A stretch of 64,000 nucleotides of DNA from Acidithiobacillus sulfuriphilus (GTDB lineage: Bacteria; Pseudomonadota; Gammaproteobacteria; Acidithiobacillales; Acidithiobacillaceae), in the NCBI RefSeq assembly GCF_003721225.1, contig NZ_RIZI01000193.1, forward strand, positions 3,170 to 67,169. The letters are read 5' to 3'. The notes beneath the pieces are model-generated. The model was not told where the DNA came from, did no database searches, and saw only the letters and a list, made by a program, of their open reading frames with translations. The first letter of the stretch is position 1, and every line of letters starts with the position of its first letter. Positions 57,106 to 64,000 of the stretch are shown piece after piece. The position numbers and the translations under genes are program-made.

Positions 57106-57841
57106 TTAAACTTTTTCATGGCTACCACACAGTCGGTAACCAATACCCTTCTCAGTACGGATGTAGGCCGGTTTGGTCGGATCATCCTCCAGTTTTTCTC
57201 GCAGGCGCTTGATATATAAGCGCACATAATGAGATTGCTCGTTATTGCTCTCCCCCCCAGATGATGGAAAGGATTCTGCGATGGGATAAGACGCTGCCAT
57301 AATGCTCGGCGAGGAGGCGTAAAAGGCGAAACTCGGTAGGTGTCAGCGCGACTTTTTCCCCTCTTTTTTTGACAGTGTGCGCATTATCGTCGATCTCCAA
57401 GTCTTCAAAGCGCCAACAGTGCCCCTCCTCCATTGATGCGGATTCCCGCCGACGTAAATGCGCACGCATCCGGGCCAGGAGTTCACCGATAGTAAAAGGT
57501 TTTGTTAAATAATCATCAGCTCCCGCATCCAGCGCCTTGATTTTATCGGTTTCGTTGTTACGGGCGGAGATGACGATGATGAATGGGCCATCGGCATATT
57601 GTGCCCGCACCTTGGTTATGAAATCTTGGCCATCTCCATCCGGTATGCCTAGATCCAAAAGAAGCACGGAAAAAGGCTCATTACAGAAAACCAGGCGTTT
57701 TTCCATTTCCCGCCAAGCATCCCGAAGAGTTCCTACGCGCCGGACTTGGTAGTATGGTTCGTGACCCAAGGCTGTCTGGAGGAAGTCTGCAATACTTTGG
57801 TCGTCTTCGATAATCAGAACTTCTACCGGTGATGTCGTCAC
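57106..57841 (-). pseudogene. kdpE: Response regulator KdpE, frameshifted
   Basis: An OmpR-type response regulator for the Kdp potassium system, in two frames. The receiver part (57242-57841) has EDDQSIADFL, the phosphoacceptor Asp in LLLDLGIPDGDG and the conserved Lys in YLTKPFTIGE. The winged-helix domain begins TPTEFRLLRLLAEHYGSVLS and stops after IIWGGEQ; one base off, the frame continues NNEQSHYVRLYIKRLREKL and ends GIGYRLCGSHEKV. The break coincides with a run of seven C (57252-57258; seven G in the coding strand), where six would restore the protein. It could be a true mutation, a phase-variable tract, ribosomal slippage or a sequencing error. The start is a GTG with GGAGG eight bases upstream. 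Confidence 0.82.
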
Positions 57842-57858
57842 TCGTCAGTCCTCCGCCG

Positions 57859-58182
57859 CTAGTGCCGGCGCTCGAGGGCGGCATCCAGGTCGAAATCTTG
57901 CAGAATAATGTTGTTGTACGGGATCCGCCGCTGGGCCAGGAACGGGAGGCTATCGGCCAAGGCCTGCGTTTCGCTGCGTTGATGAGTCTCCACGATACCC
58001 ACCACCGCATCAGTTCCCTTGGCCATTTCCTGTTGGCCGTAACGGAGCATGGCATAGGTTTTTCCCACTCCCGGGGCGGAGCCGAAAAAGATCTTCAGAC
58101 GGCCCCGCTCCTGGCTGCGCTCCTCCGCCTGCACTTGCGCCAGCAGCGCGTCCGGGTCGGGTCTTCCTTCTTCCCTACTCAT
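57859..58182 (-). CDS. kdpD: Truncated KdpD, N-terminal ATP-binding segment only
   Basis: A 107-residue protein equal to the first part of the sensor kinase KdpD. RPDPDALLAQVQAEE and RGRLKIFFGSAPGVGKTYAM (Walker A GSAPGVGKT, residues 34-42) are followed by VVGIVETHQRSETQAL and DFDLDAALERRH, where a TAG ends the frame. Normal KdpD continues for some 700-800 residues with a USP domain, four membrane helices and a histidine kinase; all are missing. kdpE begins 17 bases later. Either a deletion removed the rest or the short form is a functional variant; free-standing KdpD N-terminal domains are known in some bacteria but are longer. Confidence 0.8.
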   Translation of the reverse strand: MSREEGRPDPDALLAQVQAEERSQERGRLKIFFGSAPGVGKTYAMLRYGQQEMAKGTDAVVGIVETHQRSETQALADSLPFLAQRRIPYNNIILQDFDLDAALERRH

Positions 58183-58350
58183 AGGTGATGGGCTACCTCA
58201 TGGTCAACTCAAATCGCCCTATTCATCAATGGCCTGATCGCGAGACGTGCTTCCTGGCCGGCCATCCATGATGAACCTGCGAAACGAGACTTAGCATAAG
58301 CGATGCCGGCCCTGACGACAAGAAATTCATTTCCGATCCCTTCCGGGACG

Positions 58351-58389
58351 ATTATACAAAATTTATACGCCATTTATATGGATTTTATA
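58351..58389. promoter_or_regulatory. Four hexamer repeats at 11-base intervals, probable KdpE operator
   Basis: In the region between kdpD and kdpFABC the hexamers ATTATA (58351), TTTATA (58362), TTTATA (58373) and TTTATA (58384) recur exactly every 11 bases. Such helically phased TTTATA-type repeats suit an OmpR-family regulator, and the E. coli KdpE box is also TTTATA-like. They lie about 120 bases upstream of the first small Kdp frame. Confidence 0.6.
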
Positions 58390-58505
58390 TATGTGTTATC
58401 AGTACATTCGCGAGGTATAAGATACGGCGAGCGCGTTTGCTATCGCCCACGGGATTCTATGGGGCGGGCGGAAACAGGTACAGAAAGGGCAACATGGAGG
58501 ATATG

Positions 58506-58598
58506 ATGGAATTAATTTACCTGATCATCATCATCGGATTTTTCATGGCATCTATAGGGGTCGTATGGATGTTGGGACGATTGGAGGGGAAGCGATGA
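58506..58598 (+). CDS. Small single-span membrane peptide upstream of kdpF
   Basis: A 30-residue frame starts at 58506 with GGAGG five bases before it (an ATG at 58503 is too close). The product is one hydrophobic helix, LIYLIIIIGFFMASIGVVWM, with a basic tail GRLEGKR. The stop overlaps the kdpF start (ATGA), indicating translational coupling. It resembles KdpF in size and topology and may be a duplicate or an extra Kdp-associated subunit. I know of no named family. Confidence 0.6.
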   Translation: MELIYLIIIIGFFMASIGVVWMLGRLEGKR

Positions 58599-58687
58599 AT
58601 GCATTCGTCTGGATCGGCTTGTTGGTTGGTGCTGCCCTGTTCATCTATCTCTTGGCGTTTTTGATTTATCCGGAGCGATTCCTATGA
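58595..58687 (+). CDS. kdpF: Potassium-transporting ATPase subunit F
   Basis: A 30-residue single-helix protein beginning MNAFVWIGLLVGAALF and ending LAFLIYPERFL, the typical KdpF form. It stabilises the KdpFABC complex in the inner membrane. The ATG overlaps the preceding small frame and its stop overlaps the kdpA start (ATGA). Confidence 0.85.
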   Translation: MNAFVWIGLLVGAALFIYLLAFLIYPERFL

Positions 58688-60441
58688 ATCTGGCCATTGC
58701 ACTCACTGCTGCGGTATTGCTGGTTGCTATTTTCTTGGCCGTCCCTATCGGCCGCTATATGTACATGGTTTACTCCGGAGAGCGTTTCTGGGCGTCGCGG
58801 ATTCTTGCTCCCGTAGAAAATGTGCTCTACAGAATTTCCGGTATCCGCCCGAACGAGGAGATGGACTGGAAGCGCTATGCCATCGCTCTGCTGATATTCA
58901 ACTTATTCGGTGGGTTGTTTCTGTATGGGTTATTGCTGGTGCAAGGCGCCTTGCCGCTCAACCCGGAGCATTTCCCCGGCGTGCCCGGCGGTTCGGCATT
59001 CAACACGGCCGTCAGCTTCACCACCAACACCAACTGGCAGGATTATGCCGGCGAATCCACCATGAGCTATCTCTCGCAGATGCTGGGATTGACTGTGCAG
59101 AATTTTCTGTCGGCGGCGACGGGAATCACCATCGTCCTCGCTATCATTCGTGGCATAACCCGTCAGAAAACGGTCGATCTGGGGAATTTCTGGGTGGACA
59201 TGACCCGCACCGTCCTCTACGCGCTCCTGCCCCTATCGTTCATCTTTGCCCTCGTGCTCATGGAGCAGGGCGTCATACAGACTCTATCCTCTTATATCCA
59301 GGCCCATCTGATCGCCCCGTTTTCTTCCGGCGGTAAGCAAGTCGCGCATCAGGTGCTCGCGGTTGGACCGGTGGCTTCGCAAGAGGCCATCATGATGCTG
59401 GGCAATAACGGCGGTGGATTCTTCAATGCCAATGATGCCCACCCCTTCGAGAATCCGACGGCCCTGACCAACTTTCTGGAGATGGTCGCCATGATCCTGA
59501 TCCCCACGGCCCTGGTGTTTTTGTTCGGGCACATGGCCAAGGCGCGGCGCACGGCGTGGGCCATCCTCGCAGCGATGCTCGTGCTGTTCATTCCCCTGGC
59601 GCTGGCGAGCGAGCATTTTGATTTGTCAGGAAACCCGCTGTTTGCCCATCTGGGGGTCACGCAGGCCAACCTTTTGAGCCTGACGGGTGGCGGCAACATG
59701 GAGGGGGTGGAGGACCGGATTGGCGCAGCAGCATCCGCTTTGTTTGGCAGTCTGGCGACGGCCACTTCGACGGGAGCGGCGAATAGCGCCTACGACTCCT
59801 TGATGCCCTTGTCGGGCGGAGTGAACCTTTTTTTCATGCAGATGGGTGAGACGGTCTTTGGCGGAGTGGGGACCGGCCTTGCGACCATGCTGGCTTTTGC
59901 CATCTTCGCGGTCTTCCTGGGTGGCCTGATGGTCGGGCGTACCCCGGAGTTCCTTGGCAAGAAGATCGGGGCCTTCGAGATCAAGATGGCCTCGCTGTCC
60001 ATCCTGGTCATGCCCCTGCTCGTGCTGATCGGCACGGCCATTGCCGTCAGTACGTCGGCGGGCCGCGCGGGCGTCTTCAATCCGGGACCCCATGGTTTCA
60101 GCGAGATGCTCTACGCCATTACCAGTCCCGCCAACAACAACGGCAGCGCCTTTGGCGGGCTGAGTTCCGATACCCGTTTTTACAATCTCATCACCGGGCT
60201 TTGCATTCTATTTGGGCGCTACTGGGCTTATTTGCCCCTGCTCGCGATGGCTGGTTCCCTGGCAGGCAAACAGAAGGTCCCGGCGGGCGCGGGGACCCTC
60301 GCCACCCATACGCCCATTTTTATCAGTTTGCTGGTGGGTGTGGTCCTGCTGGTCGGGGCGCTCAATTTCTTCCCCGCTTTGGCGCTGGGGCCCATTGCCG
60401 AGCAGTTGGCGCCCTTCGCCACGACTTTGACGACTCATTGA
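58684..60441 (+). CDS. kdpA: Potassium-transporting ATPase subunit A (channel-like)
   Basis: A 585-residue inner-membrane protein that forms the K+ selectivity path of the Kdp pump. Selectivity-filter loops are visible in FTTNTNWQDYAGE, LGNNGGGFFNANDAHPFENP, GETVFGGVGTGLA and TSPANNNGSAFGG. About ten hydrophobic segments are present. It is a little longer than the E. coli protein (557). It overlaps kdpF by four bases and is followed by kdpB after nine bases. Confidence 0.95.
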   Translation: MNLAIALTAAVLLVAIFLAVPIGRYMYMVYSGERFWASRILAPVENVLYRISGIRPNEEMDWKRYAIALLIFNLFGGLFLYGLLLVQGALPLNPEHFPGVPGGSAFNTAVSFTTNTNWQDYAGESTMSYLSQMLGLTVQNFLSAATGITIVLAIIRGITRQKTVDLGNFWVDMTRTVLYALLPLSFIFALVLMEQGVIQTLSSYIQAHLIAPFSSGGKQVAHQVLAVGPVASQEAIMMLGNNGGGFFNANDAHPFENPTALTNFLEMVAMILIPTALVFLFGHMAKARRTAWAILAAMLVLFIPLALASEHFDLSGNPLFAHLGVTQANLLSLTGGGNMEGVEDRIGAAASALFGSLATATSTGAANSAYDSLMPLSGGVNLFFMQMGETVFGGVGTGLATMLAFAIFAVFLGGLMVGRTPEFLGKKIGAFEIKMASLSILVMPLLVLIGTAIAVSTSAGRAGVFNPGPHGFSEMLYAITSPANNNGSAFGGLSSDTRFYNLITGLCILFGRYWAYLPLLAMAGSLAGKQKVPAGAGTLATHTPIFISLLVGVVLLVGALNFFPALALGPIAEQLAPFATTLTTH

Positions 60442-60450
60442 GGAACGATC

Positions 60451-62517
60451 ATGGATGATCTTCACGCACATAAGGTTCCGGGAATCGACTGGAAGCAACA
60501 GGCGAAAGGCGCCCTATGGGATAGTCTTCGTATGCTGACCCCCCAAAGGCAATGGCACAATCCGGTGATGTTCGTCGTGTATATCGGTTCCTGGCTGGTA
60601 CTGGCGCTCTTCTTTCGGGATCTCGCCGGCCGTTCCGAAGAAGCGATATTCACCGGCGTCATTGACTTGTGGCTGTGGCTGACCCTGCTGTTCGCCAACT
60701 TCGCCGAAGCCCTGGCGGAGCGGCAGGGGCAAGCGCAGGCCAACAGTCTGCGGCAGACCCGTCAAGAGGTGAAGGCCAAAAAACTCCACAAGCCACTTCG
60801 GGAGGCCCCTTACCACGAAGTCCTGGGCGCCAGCCTGCGCAGCGGCGACTTCGTTCTGGTCGAGGCCGGCGACATCGTTCCCACCGATGGGGAGGCCATC
60901 TTGGGTGTGGCTGCGGTGGATGAAAGCGCCATCACGGGGGAAAGCGCCCCGGTGATCCGCGAAGGAGGGGGGGATCGCAGTGCCGTTACCGGCGGCACCC
61001 GCGTCCTCTCCGACTGGCTGATCATTCGGGTCAGCAGCGAAGCCGGCAACTCCTTTCTCGATCGGATGATCGCCATGGTGGAAGGGGCTGCCCGCCGGAA
61101 GACCCCCAATGAAATCGCCTTGAGCATCCTGCTGGTCGTTTTGACCCTGGTGTTTCTGGTGGTCACCATCACCCTGTATCCCTTCTCCTGGTACAGCGTG
61201 CACGATGCGAGTCATTCGGGTAGCGTCATCAGCATCACGGTACTGGTGGCTTTGTTGGTATGCCTGATCCCCACTACTATCGGTGCCCTGCTCCCGGCCA
61301 TTGGTATCGCCGGCATCATGCGCCTGTTGCGCGCCAATGTGGTCGCCACGTCGGGCCGTGCCATCGAAGCGGCCGGAGACGTGGATGTGCTCCTCCTCGA
61401 CAAGACCGGCACCATCACCTACGGCAATCGCGAAGCCGTCGCGTTCTATCCGGTTCAGGACGCCACGGAAGAGCATTTGGCGACCGCCGCGCGGCGCGCT
61501 TCCCTGGCGGACGACACGCCCGAAGGCAAGAGTATCGTCAGCTTGGCCGGGGAAAGATTTCCGCAGATCAACGATAAATTGCCGGACGACGCCAAACTGG
61601 TGGCCTTCAGCGCCGAAACGCGCATGAGCGGTGTGGATTGGTCGGGGATGCAGTTGCGCAAGGGAGCCCCGGATACCATGAAGGAATGGGTGCTATCCCA
61701 GGGCGGCACCTGGCCCGAGGAGCTGGATGCGGTCATCCAGAAAATCGCGGGCATGGGCGCGACCCCCTTGGCGGTCTGCGCCGGCGCCCGGGCACTGGGC
61801 GCGGTGGAGCTCAAGGATACTGTCAAGCGCGACATCAAAGTGCGCTTTGCGGAACTGCGCGCAATGGGTATTCGAACCGTCATGGTGACCGGAGACAACC
61901 CCCTGACCGCCGCCGCCATTGCCGCAGAGGCCGGAGTGGATGATTTTTTGGCCGAGGCCAAACCAGAGACCAAACTCGCGCGCATTCGCGAATACCAAAA
62001 TCAGGGCTACATGCTTGCCATGACCGGAGACGGCACCAATGATGCGCCGGCCCTGGCCCAGGCCGATGTGGGTCTGTGCATGGCGAGCGGCACCCAGGCC
62101 GCCCGGGAGGCGGCGAATATGGTGGACCTGGATTCCAACCCGACCAAACTGCTGGAGATCGTTCAAATTGGCAAGCAGATCCTGATGACCCGGGGCGCGC
62201 TGACCACCTTCAGCGTTGCCAACGATGTGGCCAAATACTTCGCCATCATCCCGGCGGCTTTCGTTTCCACTTATCCGCAACTGAGCCTGTTGAATATCAT
62301 GGGCCTGAGCTCACCGCGGCATGCCATCCTCGCGGCAGTGATCTTCAATGCCTTGATCATTCCCTTGTTGATTCCCTTGGCGCTCAAGGGCATCAAGTTC
62401 CGCGCCGATTCCGCCCAACATATCCTCCGGCGCAATGTCTGGATTTATGGCATGGGCGGCCTTATTGCGCCTTTTATCGGCATCAAGCTGATCGACATGC
62501 TATTGGGTTTATTGTGA
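60451..62517 (+). CDS. kdpB: Potassium-transporting P-type ATPase subunit B
   Basis: A 688-residue P-type ATPase that energises K+ uptake. The phosphorylated Asp is about residue 317 in [13 protein letters not shown]; the actuator motif TGES is near residue 162 and the hinge motif [10 protein letters not shown] near 525. [21 protein letters not shown] is the typical KdpB membrane stretch. Length and motifs are normal, so the pump appears intact in spite of the damaged regulators. Confidence 0.95.
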   Translation: MDDLHAHKVPGIDWKQQAKGALWDSLRMLTPQRQWHNPVMFVVYIGSWLVLALFFRDLAGRSEEAIFTGVIDLWLWLTLLFANFAEALAERQGQAQANSLRQTRQEVKAKKLHKPLREAPYHEVLGASLRSGDFVLVEAGDIVPTDGEAILGVAAVDESAITGESAPVIREGGGDRSAVTGGTRVLSDWLIIRVSSEAGNSFLDRMIAMVEGAARRKTPNEIALSILLVVLTLVFLVVTITLYPFSWYSVHDASHSGSVISITVLVALLVCLIPTTIGALLPAIGIAGIMRLLRANVVATSGRAIEAAGDVDVLLLDKTGTITYGNREAVAFYPVQDATEEHLATAARRASLADDTPEGKSIVSLAGERFPQINDKLPDDAKLVAFSAETRMSGVDWSGMQLRKGAPDTMKEWVLSQGGTWPEELDAVIQKIAGMGATPLAVCAGARALGAVELKDTVKRDIKVRFAELRAMGIRTVMVTGDNPLTAAAIAAEAGVDDFLAEAKPETKLARIREYQNQGYMLAMTGDGTNDAPALAQADVGLCMASGTQAAREAANMVDLDSNPTKLLEIVQIGKQILMTRGALTTFSVANDVAKYFAIIPAAFVSTYPQLSLLNIMGLSSPRHAILAAVIFNALIIPLLIPLALKGIKFRADSAQHILRRNVWIYGMGGLIAPFIGIKLIDMLLGLL

Positions 62518-62529
62518 GGGGATGACACC

Positions 62530-63129
62530 ATGATCAGGGATTTGAAATCGGCATTGCTGTTATTTGTGGCGCTCGCAGTCATTACCGGCTTGATTTATCC
62601 GCTGGCAATGACGGGGATAGGGCAGATCGTGTTTCCCTACCAGAGCAATGGCTCATTGCTGCGAGTCCACGGCAAGGTGGTCGGATCTGCCTTGATTGGG
62701 CAATATTTCCGGGAACCGCAGTATTTCTGGAGCCGGCCTTCGGCGACTTCACCGGCGCCTTATAATGCCGGCGGATCCAGCGCATCCAACCTCGGGCCGA
62801 ATAACCCCGAGCTGTTGCAGCACGTGCAGAAGCGGGTGGCGGCGCTACGCCAGGCCGATCCCGATGCCAAGGGCCACATCCCGGTGGATCTGGTCACCTC
62901 TTCCGGCAGCGGTCTCGATCCGGACATCAGTGTTGCCGCGGCGCTCTACCAGCTTCCCAAGGTCGTCAAGGCTGGCGGTATTGCCGAGAACACGCTGCGC
63001 CGATTGATTCGGGACAACACCACGGAACCGCTGTTTGGTTTCATCGGCGAGCCGGTGGTGAACGTCCTCAAGCTCAATTTGGCCTTGCACAAGATCTATG
63101 CCTCTGCCCATTCACCTCAAGAGCGGTAG
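62530..63129 (+). CDS. kdpC: Potassium-transporting ATPase subunit C
   Basis: A 199-residue protein with one N-terminal membrane helix (LLLFVALAVITGLIYPLAM) and a periplasmic domain. Conserved motifs are GSALIGQYF, YFWSRPSATSPAPYNAGGSSASNLGPNNP, VPVDLVTSSGSGLDPDIS-like text (here IPVDLVTSSGSGLDPDIS) and NVLKLNLAL at the end. It is required for assembly of the Kdp complex. The ATG follows kdpB by 12 bases. Confidence 0.93.
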   Translation: MIRDLKSALLLFVALAVITGLIYPLAMTGIGQIVFPYQSNGSLLRVHGKVVGSALIGQYFREPQYFWSRPSATSPAPYNAGGSSASNLGPNNPELLQHVQKRVAALRQADPDAKGHIPVDLVTSSGSGLDPDISVAAALYQLPKVVKAGGIAENTLRRLIRDNTTEPLFGFIGEPVVNVLKLNLALHKIYASAHSPQER

Positions 63130-63143
63130 GAGGAGGGCAAAGC

Positions 63144-63392
63144 ATGATGATCGACCTCTTGGTCAGCGGCCTGTTTCTCGTCCTTTTGGGCCTGATTTTG
63201 TGGATAGTCAAAAGTGGCCACCGCCGGTTGGTATCCTGGCGCAAACGGGTGCTGCGCCATCGGGGAATCAGCATTCGCAATCCCTTTTTGCAACCGGCGC
63301 GGTGGATGCGGTGGAAAACGCCCCCCGGTTTTTGGAGATGGATCGGGGCGCGTCATGACCATTTGTGGAGGAGAAAGACATGGAAACATTGA
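63144..63392 (+). CDS. Small membrane protein after kdpC
   Basis: An 82-residue protein with one N-terminal helix (LLVSGLFLVLLGLILWIV) and a strongly basic, tryptophan-rich tail (RRLVSWRKRVLRHRG, WMRWKTPPGFWRW). AGGAGG stands eight bases before the double ATG. It starts 14 bases after the kdpC stop and probably belongs to the kdp transcript. No family is recognised. Confidence 0.6.
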   Translation: MMIDLLVSGLFLVLLGLILWIVKSGHRRLVSWRKRVLRHRGISIRNPFLQPARWMRWKTPPGFWRWIGARHDHLWRRKTWKH

Positions 63393-63593
63393 AAGAAAGA
63401 ATTCTTGCTGCGGAATGGGCTGGGCTATCATTGGGCAAAAAACCATCCTGGCGCCACGGCGGAACAAGTCGCCGCGGCGTGTCAGGAAATATGGCCAGAG
63501 ATGAATTCCGGAGTATTGGTATACGCGTTCGAGCGGGGATGGCAAATGGCCCTGGAAGGGAAGTCGCCAGAACCGCTGAACTACCAAAATTGA
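63380..63593 (+). CDS. Small soluble protein, possibly frameshifted
   Basis: An ATG at 63380 has GGAGG upstream and opens METLKERILAAEWAG. In the same frame the text then becomes unlike a protein, while the frame one base over reads GYHWAKNHPGATAEQVAAAC and FERGWQMALEGKSPEP to a stop at 63593. A shift inside GGGCTGGGC (about 63420) would join them into a helical protein of about 71 residues. If unshifted, the first frame ends at 63607. Function unknown. Confidence 0.45.
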
Positions 63594-63603
63594 GGGTCCG
63601 ATT

Positions 63604-64000
63604 ATGATGTTGCGCAATAGGGTGATGCAGATGCTAGAAACTAAGAAACCCATGAATGGGAAATTGGCATGGCCGCGAGGTACGGCAGATGCAGTGATCG
63701 CGATATTTACCCTTACACCTGGCATGGGCCATGCTGGGCCGTTATCACTGGCCAGCCCGCTTACCTTCGACGCCGGCCCCTTGGGCAAGCTCGATGTGCA
63801 AGGGGTGTTGAGCGGCTATAGAGTTTATCAGGACAACAAGTTCGGCGCTGCTCCGTTCGATGGAGCGCAAATGCCTGGTGACAAAAATACCTCCGCCGAC
63901 ATCAGCAACGGTCAGGTGATCATCCAGAAGAACTCCGGCCTGGTGCAGTTCTATCTGCAGGCGGGTGCCTACAATGTGATGTCTCTGGGGGCCAACTTCT
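63604..64000 (+). CDS. Outer-membrane beta-barrel porin, N-terminal part (3' end outside the window)
   Basis: The first 132 codons of a second porin. Conserved blocks SPLTFDAGPLGKLDVQGVLSG and KNSGLVQFYLQAGAYN repeat those of the porin at 28820-30004. The N-terminus is long and basic before a hydrophobic stretch ending GMGHA, so the signal peptide may begin at an internal Met (63628 or later). Unlike the other copy it is GC-rich and on the plus strand after kdp, without a visible sigma-54 element. Confidence 0.82.
   Translation, partial: MMLRNRVMQMLETKKPMNGKLAWPRGTADAVIAIFTLTPGMGHAGPLSLASPLTFDAGPLGKLDVQGVLSGYRVYQDNKFGAAPFDGAQMPGDKNTSADISNGQVIIQKNSGLVQFYLQAGAYNVMSLGANF

Overview
The window is a dense stretch of a proteobacterial chromosome devoted almost entirely to scavenging nitrogen from organic amines. 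Its origin is not certain. Two beta-barrel porins that share the pattern AGPLGK...GVLSG...KNSGLVQFYLQAGAYN, a KdpFABC potassium pump and many decayed Tn3/IS5/IS1595/IS630 elements remind me of Acidithiobacillus-type acidophiles, but that is recall and not proof. Base composition is mosaic: the polyamine and N-methylglutamate operons are GC-rich, whereas the porin, amino-acid permease, dimethylamine and kinase genes are visibly AT-rich.

Layout. 1-2.1 kb: the 3' end of allophanate hydrolase, then a convergent pair encoding an HRI1-like protein and a metallo-beta-lactamase-fold lactonase. 2.2-4.3 kb: a fatty-acid desaturase and an orphan ABC substrate-binding protein. 5-8 kb: a copper amine oxidase with a small metal-binding protein and a SafE-like membrane protein downstream. 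9-25 kb: a 14-gene minus-strand polyamine operon (PotGHIF-type importer, SDR, puuD, two glutamylpolyamine synthetases, SpuC transaminase, puuB, omega-transaminase, alanine dehydrogenase, puuR, puuC). 26-30 kb: a class-III PLP enzyme paired with an APH-fold kinase, and a porin. 31-36 kb: a PP2C-kinase fusion, an isochorismatase-fold hydrolase, an SDR and an APC permease. 37-39 kb: a wrecked Tn3-family transposon with nested IS remnants. 39-44 kb: a second APC permease and a dimethylamine monooxygenase cluster (dmmC, dmmB, dmmA, cupin). 44-55.4 kb: folD, mgsCBA, gmaS, mgdDCBA, purU, which is the complete N-methylglutamate pathway with C1-folate handling, plus a divergent XRE-cupin regulator. 56-58 kb: IS remnants, a frameshifted kdpE and a severely truncated kdpD. 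58.5-63.1 kb: kdpFABC. 63.6 kb to the end: the start of a second porin.

How it works together. Polyamines enter through PotGHIF and are taken apart by the glutamylation route (PuuA-PuuB-PuuC-PuuD) and by direct transamination (SpuC). Dimethylamine is probably demethylated by DmmABC to methylamine. Methylamine is then loaded on glutamate by GmaS and Mgs and oxidised by Mgd, and the methyl carbon passes through FolD and PurU to formate. A recurring signal ties the segments together: minus-strand sigma-54 promoters of the form GG-N10-GC, several preceded by NtrC-like sites (GCACC-N5-GGTGC type) often in pairs about three helical turns apart, stand before the lactonase, orphan binding protein, amine oxidase region, polyamine operon, porin, APC permease and dimethylamine operon. 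I infer an NtrC/RpoN nitrogen-starvation regulon, so these amines are more likely nitrogen sources than carbon sources.
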